NCBI GenBank assembly: GCA_027596195.1
Contig: JADGJG010000656.1
Location: 1-14,609 of the forward strand
DNA: 14,609 bases
DNA from: Podochytrium sp. JEL0797
Lineage: Eukaryota > Chytridiomycota > Chytridiomycetes > Chytridiales > Chytriomycetaceae
Direction: 5' to 3'
In this document: piece by piece, positions 1-7,013 of the stretch
How the letters are laid out: each line of letters opens with the position of its first letter
How positions within the stretch are numbered: position 1 is the first letter of the stretch
The notes under the pieces: generated by a model
Database searches by the model: none
The model's input: the letters and a program-made list of their open reading frames with translations, nothing else
What the model was told of the DNA's origin: nothing
Translations under genes and position numbers: made by a program

Positions 1-99
1 CCCCCTCCAAAGCGACCTCTGGCCTGATCTCTGGACCCAAAGACCGCGCCTCGAAAGTTGATCAAGAGACCCTTTGTTGAAAGCGGAATCTCTTTCCGA

Positions 100-178
100 C
101 GCCGAATGGAAGATGAGTCACCTTTTTTTTTTTCTCAAAGATTTACATATCCGAGAATTTGCAACGCGCTTCCTTCTG
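100..178 (-). repeat. Terminal block, copy 1 (AAGCGCG...TGACTCATC)
   Basis: On the minus strand this stretch runs from a CAG followed by AAGGAAGCGCG, through GGATATGTAAATCTTTGAG and an A-run, to GGTGACTCATCTTCCATTCG. The same order of words occurs at 13608-13683 and 14438-14505 on the plus strand. Here it supplies the last codons and the stop of the receptor-like gene. Seen directly; function unknown. Confidence 0.7.
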
Positions 179-1705
179 GAAACATACAGTAACTAGCCAA
201 AAAAGGCAAATTGATATCACCAGAAGCTGTTAAAGTCAATGGAGACAATGTATATCCATCATATCCTGTGTTCATATAAGCTGTGTAATTCAACAGATCC
301 CTAATGGCCAGTTTTTTTTTGTTCTGTAAAGCCTCCAACTTGTCGCAAAACCCGATCCAACCCATACATCAAAGTCATTGCACAATCAAATGCTGTCTCT
401 GAACCATATCCAGTCAGAAAACTGGTATTGAGGAATCCATATGACATTTGGACCATCTCACTGATTAATGCACTGGTATTTGTGTCAAGATTGAGATAGT
501 ATCTGGAAAAGGTTATAAATCCTTCAGAAAGCTGCGGAAAATCAGGTCCTAGCACTAGAGTCAATTAGAATGAGTTCATGGAGGAGGTGGTGGGGGGGGG
601 AGGAGTTGGCTCACAGTTTTCTGGAATGCCATAAGTACTCAAATAATCCGTTGATATCCATACATGTTCACTGTCAACCAAGCCATAATGAGAGCCCAAC
701 TGATAATAAATTTCGGAGACCCATTGGCCATTGATAATAATATAACGAGCATCCACAAGTTTGATACAGTTTGCAATCAAGGAAATGTCTGATTTTACCC
801 AGATGCCTGGACCCAAGCAATGAGCCAGAACTTGAATCCCATTTGCTTGAAATTCAGATATCATCAGGCCGGATACTATTGATAGGTAAGAGGTTAATCT
901 ACATTTCTGCAATTGCATATCATACAAGTGACACTCGGAGGGTAATCAAACTGCGTCACAATTGCAACACGGCTGACATTCCAAAACTGAAGCAGTTGGA
1001 CAAAATTGATTCCAGCATTTTGAGATCCTCCTGTTTAGTATTTATTTTACAAAAGTTTTAAAATTGGTGGTTTCAATTGAAAAGAAGATTCCGAACCTTG
1101 CATTCTGAAGAAGTAAGGATACAACTCTTTGTTTGAAAGAGACGAATCACTTTGGAATACTCCACATGTTGGAATTTTATATGCAGAAGTAACTTCTGCA
1201 ATCTTTTGTGTTGTAAATTCTTCCTCCAAGCTGATCACCCCAATGACACCTGTGAATCAAGCAGATCAGCTGGCATATAATCACAATAAGAAGAATTACC
1301 CTTGAGTTTAGACATATCATTGATCACAGCCTCCATTGCGTATCCATTGGTTGTTGCAAGGGAATAACTGGACGGATTTTTGGACGGATCATAGTCATTG
1401 AATCGTTTCAAGACAACAGTAGTGTTTGGAAGAATCAAAGGGTTGCTGTTGATCATATTAACAGCAACTTGGATGGCAATATCAAAGACGTATGTGTATC
1501 CATCATAAGCGCCCAAATTAGTTTGAGTGTTGTTGTTCAGGAATATTGGAACCAACGAAGAGTTTAATGGAACCGTGGGGAAGCTTGGGTAAGAAAATGT
1601 GTTGAAGTGCGCGAGCTCGACGTAAGATTGATTTTTTTGAGCGAGTACCGCAGGTATCAGTCCAAAGAATGTGACAAGAAGCGGAATCATTTTTCCTTGT
1701 GTCAT
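135..1705 (-). CDS. Secreted ANF-receptor / periplasmic-binding-like ligand-binding protein (ectodomain only, possible frameshift)
   Basis: Proposed exons on the minus strand: 1705-1300, 1249-1097, 1030-926, 875-615 and 554-135, with introns of 50, 66, 50 and 60 nt; phases agree at all four junctions. The N-terminus (MIPLLVTFFGLIPAVLAQ) is a typical signal peptide; translation could start at 1705 (MTQGK) or 1690 (MIPLL). Exons 1-5 follow the type I periplasmic-binding fold of class C GPCR and guanylate-cyclase ectodomains: GVISLEEEFTT, then LSNKELYPYFFRMQ, then NVSRVAIVTQFDY, then FQANGIQVLAH and TGYDGYTLSPLTL. Many N-x-S/T sites fit an extracellular protein. The frame breaks at an A9 run (plus 312-320, T on the plus strand): removing one A restores it, or a 67-nt GT-AG intron (GTATGG to CATTAG) would bypass it. 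The protein stops at YVNL with no membrane span or 7TM part, although GTAAAT at that point could be a donor to an exon beyond the window. Family assignment is good; completeness is uncertain. Confidence 0.65.
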
Positions 1706-1832
1706 GGTCCTGGATTTATTGACTGTTAATATCACGCGTTTTTCAGAGGGGGGGGGGGGGTGGTTGCTTCTCGGGCCAAATGAAATCGACAAGAAACGCG
1801 ATCATTTTGTCTTGTGTGGCGAACCTGGATTA
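1662..1832 (-). repeat. Tandem duplication of the receptor-like gene's start region
   Basis: Two diverged direct copies, about 1662-1718 and 1776-1832, share GACAAGAA(g/a)CG, ATCATTTT, CTTGTGT and CCTGGATT. The inner copy carries the start codon and signal peptide. The outer copy keeps an ATG (reading MIAFLVDFIW) but leads only to a short ORF. A G13 run (1748-1760) lies between them. This looks like a local duplication of promoter plus first codons. Confidence 0.6.
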
Positions 1833-2308
1833 TTTTCGTCGTTCTAGTTATTCCGCCTGTCAGAGTACTTTGCTGGCTTGATTTTGAGCTCTAGGCGTTG
1901 GGCTTTGGAGTGGATCGAATCGACAACGCCCGCGCCAAAAACTGTTGGCGGTTGTCGAGATTTTTGTAAATCTCTTTGCGAACGCGATTGTTTCCAAAAT
2001 ACATATTAGAAACGGCAGTACGCCACATTTTATTCGAGCCAGACCCGGAGATGTTCGCACATGAGGCTCAAGCGCCGTATTTTCCAGTTTCGTCACAGAC
2101 GCTTTGGGAGAACCCATTTATTGAATTAATTCACGTCCATTCACATTTCACGTCCAATGATTATGCGATGGATCTCACTCGATACTCATGATTCCTTCTC
2201 CGATTTCATACATCTTGGCGTCCAGCAAGAAACGACCGGTTTGGCCTTTCAAGAGGCTGTTGAAAGAAAGGCCACACCGGCTGAGGAAAACATGAAATAA
2301 AAACAAAA
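1833..2308. other. Intergenic stretch without a supported gene; contains a strong hairpin
   Basis: ORFs of 71-85 codons exist on both strands here, but none shows a recognisable motif, splice-linked extension or clear start context. The only clear structure is an imperfect inverted repeat at 2236-2280: CCGG(t)TTGGCCTTTCAA, a GAGGCTG loop, then TTGAAAG, an AAGGCC(A) block and CACCGG. It lies just upstream of the decayed F-box/LRR gene. Confidence 0.5.
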
Positions 2309-3521
2309 ATGGACGATTTTTTTATTGCCTTCCCTGGCCGATCTCTCTTCTCTATGACCTGATCAACCAAGTCGCTACCAAACAATTCCTCTTCAAGTCC
2401 CAGCTGGATGCTATTACTGCGAACCTAGAGACCTTTTTATCCCTCTCTGCGACCCAGTCCTGTATCAACTCTCTCCAGACCTCTGTGGATCGCACAGAGT
2501 CTTCTATATCCGCTCTCCAGTCTTTCGCCGCCCACAACCACCGCCAACTCTCCCTCCAAATCTTTGCCCTCCAAAACCAACCTAAAAGCATTAACTCGCA
2601 TCACGAATCTTCCCTCCGAAGTTGCCCTTCAGATCCTCACTCGGATTCGCCCCAAAAATGCGTGGAAACTGCGAGGACTCTCCAAGGCCTTTTGCGGGAT
2701 CATCTCATCGAAGGCCTTTGCTCGCGCTAACCTTGCCCCCTTCGTTCCCCGCCCCGACCTGAGCTTGAAAGAATCGAAGAGACCAACAACCTCGGACCTC
2801 GCGTATTTGGTGGCTCCTCAGACGTACCAAGATTCTCACATTCGAACCCAGTGGACGCATTTGACCAAGCTTTCGTGGAACCACGGCATAGGGAATCATC
2901 TGCCTCTGAATATTCCACTTCCACAAACCGTCCTCACATGCAAGAACCTGGTGGTGTTGACACTCTGCCGATACTCAAGTCCCTCCAGCGGTTGGACCTG
3001 TCCCACAACAATCTCGTGGGTGGTATTCCGATTCGCATTTCGAGCATGAAAGAGCTCATGTGGTTGGATTTGAGTTATAACCAACTCTGGGATTCTACTG
3101 CCGAGCGCGAACCGACTCACTGGCCCCTTGCCGTCTGAATTCGGCAACCTGGCTGGGCTCCAAGTCCTCGAAATTTCCCTCACGGAAGTCTCGGGGCCGA
3201 TTCCGTCAGAGTGGCGGAACCTGCGCACCCTCAACTGGTTAATAATCTGAATATCTCTGGGACGATTCCGTCTTTGTTTGCGAATCTTTCAGAACTGCAA
3301 ACTTTGAGCATGTTTGGATGTGGTCTGTCGGGGGTCCATTCCTCTCGAGTTGGGTCGGCTTGCGAACCTGGCGAAGTTGGATTTGAGACGCGACTCGCTC
3401 TGTGGGGGAGGATCCGGTTGAGTTGGCAGATTTGCATCGGTTGGAAAATTGCTTCTTGGAAGGCAATCCTGGGTTGATTTGTTTGTTTGAGTTTGACGAT
3501 CAGGTGGATTTCAGAATTTGA
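2309..3521 (+). pseudogene. Decayed F-box / leucine-rich-repeat gene
   Basis: Family features persist but jump between frames. From about 2341 there is an alpha-helical N-terminal stretch (QLDAITANLETFLSLSATQ). At about 2600-2730 comes an F-box (LPSEVALQILTRIRPKNAWK, then LRGLSKAFCGIISSKAFARA). LRRs of the SGxIPxxLxxLxxL type follow: LQRLDLSHNNLVGGIP (about 2992), LTGPLPSEFGNLAGLQVLEI (about 3116), ISGTIPSLFANLSELQTLSM (about 3253) and IPLELGRLANLAKLDLRRDS (about 3338). The end is DPVELADLHRLENC to VDFRI (3411-3521). The pieces lie in frames 2,1,2,1,2,1,2,0, requiring at least six indels. No pair of splice sites with reasonable intron length explains them, and neighbouring genes read cleanly, so sequencing error is less likely than decay. 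The intact parent was probably an SCF-type substrate adaptor (inference). Confidence 0.7.
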
Positions 3522-3591
3522 GAGCAGGGATAATGGTGGATTGGAGGAATCAATATCAAAGCAAATCCACTTCTTTTGAAGATTCTCCTTG

Positions 3592-3661
3592 GCTTAGACG
3601 CATGGGGGCTCCTCGGATTTCCTTGTACCCAGATCCCCATGCCTACACAGCATACATCACG
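3592..3661 (-). repeat. Partial copy of NDUFB4-like gene 3' sequences
   Basis: One half (gcttagacgcatgggg to ccttgtac) matches the last exon of the NDUFB4-like gene at 3814-3849. The other half (cccagatccccatgcc to catacatcac) matches part of its long third intron at 4021-4060. In the gene these segments are 171 nt apart and here they are adjacent. It is therefore a partial duplicate with an internal deletion, not a spliced retrocopy. Confidence 0.6.
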
Positions 3662-3771
3662 GATTGTAAGACACTATGGGTTGAATTGGTTTTTTTGAGT
3701 CTCACCAGGAGGTGGTGGCGGTTGAGAGGATTCGCAGCGGTGGTGTGAAGAAATATCAAAAAAAATACAAC

Positions 3772-3777
3772 TTTATT
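3772..3777 (-). terminator. AATAAA polyadenylation signal of the NDUFB4-like gene
   Basis: AATAAA on the minus strand 38 nt after the stop codon at 3816, followed by a T-rich stretch. Standard eukaryotic hexamer. Confidence 0.55.
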
Positions 3778-3815
3778 TTCGGAACGTATTCTCGTTATGA
3801 AGATATTCGCGTTGC

Positions 3816-4601
3816 TTAGACGCGTGGGGCTCCGCGGATTTCCTTGTACTTCATTTGGAACTGGTGCGGGAGAAAAAAGGTGGTCAGAATTCAGCAAGAA
3901 TAAGCAGCTCCCACGCCGGCATACAAACACCAGCTCTTATACGGATCGAAATTCCGAAATCGTGATTGCAATCGAGATTCGACGCGTTCCCCTCATGCGT
4001 GCCCGAGCGTCGCAGACTTCTTGGCACCCAGATCTCCATGCCCACACCACATACATCACGAGTTTGTATCCTGTTATCCCAATTCCTATTTTGCAGGAGC
4101 TCGCATGCGCAGAGGGTTCTCCTCTTTTTCGCCGCGAAACGCACTATCTCCACTGACGCGGTACGCCCAACGCTTTCCATCACACTGAGACCAGCCGCCA
4201 ACGGATCCCACCAGTCACCCATCCATCCACACCCCTCAAATCTCTCAACCTCAATCGCTCTCGCAGGCTCGGATCGAGGTGGGGGAGCGTACCTTCTTCA
4301 TCGAAGCTCCCGCATACAAAAAGGCCGGGAAGGCCACCACGAGCCAAAAGACATGTTTGGTGGTTCTCTTGTTGAATTTGAAGTATTGCGGAGTGTTTTC
4401 CTGCATGTGGAACCATTTTTCTGTGGTTGGGTGAGAGCGGGGAGAGGTGGTGGTGAGGAATGGAGATGGAGAGAAAAGGGACCGTATCGTTACGCACCAA
4501 TGGCAGGGTCTGTAGGAAGCAAAGGAGTTAGAACAGAGATGCTAGGAGCACACGCTAAACCACGCACCAAACAAGATATGGGGTCCGTGTCCTCCAGCCA
4601 T
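3816..4601 (-). CDS. NDUFB4: Complex I accessory subunit NDUFB4 (B15)-like
   Basis: Exons on the minus strand: 4601-4568, 4509-4498 (a 12-nt micro-exon), 4420-4293 and 3860-3816; introns of 58, 77 and 432 nt; 72 residues. It begins MAGGHGPHILFDPAIEKW and continues FHMQENTPQYFKFNKRTTKH. A single membrane helix follows (VFWLVVAFPAFLYAG), then a basic tail FQMKYKEIRGAPRV. The order DPA(I/V)EKW, Q(Y)F(K/R)F, one transmembrane helix and a short charged end is that of NDUFB4-type subunits of NADH:ubiquinone oxidoreductase, which sit in the membrane arm of complex I in the mitochondrial inner membrane. The micro-exon encodes the conserved DPAIE core, which supports the splice model. It shares a 41-bp upstream region with CBP20. 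The last exon is the least certain part because of the unusually long intron before it. Confidence 0.78.
4021..4060 (-). repeat. Intron-internal copy of the 3592-3661 repeat
   Basis: The segment cacccagatctccatgcc with catacatcacg is shared with 3624-3661, with few mismatches. It lies in the 432-nt third intron of the NDUFB4-like gene. Confidence 0.55.
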
Positions 4602-4642
4602 CGTTGGAAATTTTTTTTTTCCAAAAGCGAAAACTGCTTCCG
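4602..4642. promoter_or_regulatory. 41-bp shared promoter between NDUFB4-like and CBP20 genes
   Basis: The two start codons face away from each other (4601 minus, 4643 plus). The gap holds TTGGAAA, a T10 run and CCAA, forming an imperfect palindrome TTGGAAA...TTTCCAA. No TATA box is seen. Transcription may start within the opposite gene's leader (inference). Confidence 0.6.
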
Positions 4643-5594
4643 ATGCCTCGTTCCTCTCTGTTTCCGTCGCTTGCGGCTCCGTCGGCGTATTTTGACCGCA
4701 AATTCAAGGTGAGATATTGAGGAGGAGTGGTGGATGGTGTGGATACTCCTTTGGGGGATCCCTGGGAATACCAAGTGTGTGTATTCAATATTTTTCCTAA
4801 CTTGACGATAACCAGGGCACCCGCGAACAATTCTTTGCCGCCCTCTCCTCCTCCTCGACCCTCTACGTCGGCAACCTCTCCTTCTTCACAACCGAAGAGC
4901 AAATCCTGAGTCTCTTTTCGAAATGCGGAGCCGTCAAACGCATCATCATGGGCCTCGACAGACACAAGAGAACGCCCTGTGGGTTCTGCTTTGTCGAGTA
5001 TTTCCATCACAAGGATGCACTCAAGTGTATGCAGTTTGTGAATGCGACAAAGTTGGATGATCGGGCTGTGAGGACGGATATTGATCCGGGGTTTGTGAAT
5101 GAGAGGCAGTATGGGAGGGGAAAGTCGGGGGGACAGGTAACCTAGTTAGTTAGTGGGTTTTCGAAAAGTTTGTTGAGTATTCCCACCAGGTCAGAGACGA
5201 ATACCGCAAAGACTACGACGCCGGTCGCGGCGGATGGGGTGTCTCGCAAGAAACCTTTGAGCAAATGCAGGAAGAGCGGTTGGCCAAGCAGACGGAAACT
5301 TACAACTCGAGTGGCGCCGGCGTTCCCATGGGTGCGCGCGATGATTATTATCAGCAGGAGCAGGTTCCAGAACGTGAGGGCGGTGCTGCCGGTGGGCAAG
5401 GGTTCCCGAGTTATCGGAGCAAGAGGAAGGAGAGGGAAGTGGAGGAGGATGAGGAGATTGTGGATGAGTTTGGGAGACAGAGACCTGTGAGTTTTTTTGT
5501 ACAGTGGTGTTGTGTGTTGCTTTTTCTAATCACACGCGTTTTTTACTTGTCTCGTTAGAATCCGCGGTTCAGACCCGAAACCGAAGACGATTGA
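4643..5594 (+). CDS. NCBP2: Nuclear cap-binding protein subunit 2 (CBP20)
   Basis: Exons 4643-4708, 4816-5136, 5190-5486 and 5559-5594; introns of 107, 53 and 72 nt, all phase 0; 239 residues. One RRM carries RNP2 LYVGNL (residues 38-43) and RNP1 CGFCFVEY (77-84). Family hallmarks flank it: [46 protein letters not shown] and [11 protein letters not shown]20 binds the m7G cap of nuclear RNA polymerase II transcripts together with CBP80 and supports splicing, 3' processing and export. The C-terminal 80 residues are fungal-type low-complexity ([13 protein letters not shown]) and less conserved. The start is supported by [20 protein letters not shown] running directly into the conserved N-terminal region. 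An AATAAA lies 40 nt after the stop. Confidence 0.95.
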
Positions 5595-5633
5595 GATTGG
5601 TGCGAGAAGGGGGTTTCTTCACTTTTATGAACG

Positions 5634-5639
5634 AATAAA
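5634..5639 (+). terminator. AATAAA polyadenylation signal of CBP20
   Basis: AATAAA 40 nt downstream of the CBP20 stop codon and before the next gene starts at 5696. Confidence 0.6.
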
Positions 5640-5695
5640 GCACAGTTTACCTTCTTTCTGCAATCTGAATCCGGAAATGGCAGGGTCTTCCATGA

Positions 5696-6095
5696 ATGCA
5701 TCCCACAAATAATCCCGTCCATAAATCCGTCTCGATCCGAATCACCGGCCTCATCCGCCCCTTCAACGACGCCACAGCAAAACGGCAACTATCCGCACAC
5801 GGAACAATCACCTTCTTCTGGACCAACAGCATCAAGAGCTTCTGCTTCGTGACGGTAACTGCGGAAGGATGAACTGCGGGTGGATATTGATTTCTTGCGG
5901 CAGTTCGAAACGGCGGACCAGGCATCCTCGGCAATCACTGCGTTGAACGGCAAAGTGTTTCCAAAGGATACGGGACGCGCGGTTGAGGTGGTGGCTGTGG
6001 AGAGGGACGAGATTGAGCGGGTCGTGGCGGGTGGGGTCGAAGTTGAGGACAAGAGCCGTGTTAAAGGAGTATTGGAGTATTTTTATGCGAATTGA
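5696..6095 (+). CDS. Acinus-type RRM protein (short form)
   Basis: Exons 5696-5854 and 5904-6095 around a 49-nt phase-0 intron; 116 residues. The protein is almost entirely one divergent RRM of the Acinus class: VSIRITGLIRPFNDATAKRQ, then FWTNSIKSFCFVTFET, then ALNGKVFPKD and VERDEIERVV. These match the Acinus pattern (I-NLVRPF, FW-KIKSHCFVTY, ALHGVKWP, EQDEL). Acinus is a peripheral exon-junction-complex / ASAP component that works with RNPS1 and SAP18 in splicing. The usual N-terminal SAP domain and the C-terminal RNPS1-binding tail are absent, and only 101 nt separate it from CBP20, so no upstream exon fits. It ends 32 bp from the deformylase stop on the opposite strand. Domain assignment is strong; the exact ortholog is uncertain. 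Confidence 0.82.
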
Positions 6096-6127
6096 AAGGG
6101 CAAAATATATCCAAGTATTCATTCCTC

Positions 6128-6985
6128 TCATCCACCTTTCGGATAATTCTCAAAAACGTCAATGTACTGTGTTCTCGTGTTCAGAATTTGGTTTGATTGG
6201 AATCCAAACAAGAGTATGTGAATCGCTCACCTGATCATGCCTCAGCGTTTTCTTCTCCATTCGATCCACCAACGTGATTCCGTCCAAGTGATCCATCTCA
6301 TGATGGATAACTTTGGAAAGGAACCCTTCCGCCACAAATTCGATGGCGTTCCCTTGCGTATCCAGCGCCTTCACCTTGACCTAAAAAATGGGATGGTGGC
6401 CATTCACTCCCAATCAGAAATCATATCTTCGAGACTCCAACAATCGCACCTTCCCCGGCCTCTTCACGATACAATTATAATGCGGCAACGATTCACAACT
6501 CTCATACTCCATACTCCACTTTGACTCGCGTTCGAGGATCTCGAGGGACGGGTTGATGAGGAAAGTGAGTGGAGACGCGGAAATGTGTTTGTCTTTGATG
6601 GTCTGGGAGTCGGAGATTTTGTATCCGAGGATTCGGAGGGGGTGGCCGACCTGGGATGTGGAGGGGTGTGTCAGATGGCGGCGATTCGAGACTATGGGAT
6701 TGGGACTGATCACGATGCGAGGGATTCAACCTGTGGAGCACTCAGGCCAATGATTGTGTGGTATGGTGAATCGAATACGGACTTCATGGCAGCGATTGCT
6801 TCGGCGCATTTTGAGTTTGGTGTCGTGATGTCGGCTATCGCAACGGGGACGCATTTGGTGTTGAGGATTGGATGTCCCTGGCGGAGAACGGGGGCCTATA
6901 GAGAAGGGGTATGAGAATGGGGAATGAGGGAGGATCGGTAGGTTACCGCTCGTTTGAGTCGCAGGAGGTAACCCAACTTGTCCAT
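6128..6985 (-). CDS. PDF: Peptide deformylase, mitochondrial type
   Basis: Exons on the minus strand: 6985-6947, 6895-6731, 6650-6450, 6380-6231 and 6166-6128; introns of 51, 80, 69 and 64 nt, all phase 0; 197 residues. The three metal-site motifs are present: motif 1 GLSAPQVG (residues 63-70), motif 2 ESCES (118-122, Cys120 a metal ligand) and motif 3 HEMDH (162-166). The N-terminal VLRQGHPIL matches the family's conserved start. The enzyme removes the formyl group from N-formyl-Met of organelle-made proteins, so it should act in mitochondria; the short N-terminus MDKLGYLLRLKRA is basic and could target it (inference). Motif 2 has Ser where Gly is usual (EGCLS/EGCES). The start lies 28 bp from the kinesin-9 start, and the 3' end converges on the Acinus-like gene. 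Confidence 0.93.
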
Positions 6986-7013
6986 CTTGGAAATCTTCGT
7001 TTTCGAAAAAGAA
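6986..7013. promoter_or_regulatory. 28-bp shared promoter between deformylase and kinesin-9
   Basis: This is the whole gap between two divergent start codons. It contains the perfect palindrome TTTTCGAAAA (7000-7009). Such a short gap means the 5' leaders must be nearly absent or overlap the opposite gene's coding sequence. Confidence 0.6.

Noticed and set aside
312..378. 67-nt GT-AG intron bypassing the A9 frameshift in the receptor-like gene
   Set aside because: Possible by phase, but it would remove an amphipathic stretch (YGLDRVLRQVGGFTEQ) that reads like normal domain sequence; kept only as an alternative.
1860..2191. Overlapping ORFs on both strands (85 and 71 codons)
   Set aside because: No recognisable motif, no splice-linked extension, and overlapping opposite frames; coding use cannot be supported.
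3961..4060. Possible tRNA-derived (SINE-like) internal promoter, with a B-box-like GTCGAATC on the minus strand
   Set aside because: No convincing A box or cloverleaf could be drawn; the match is short enough to be chance.
3884..4222. Minus-strand 112-codon ORF inside the NDUFB4-like gene
   Set aside because: It lies mostly in the 432-nt intron and reads out of frame with the conserved exons; no family match seen.
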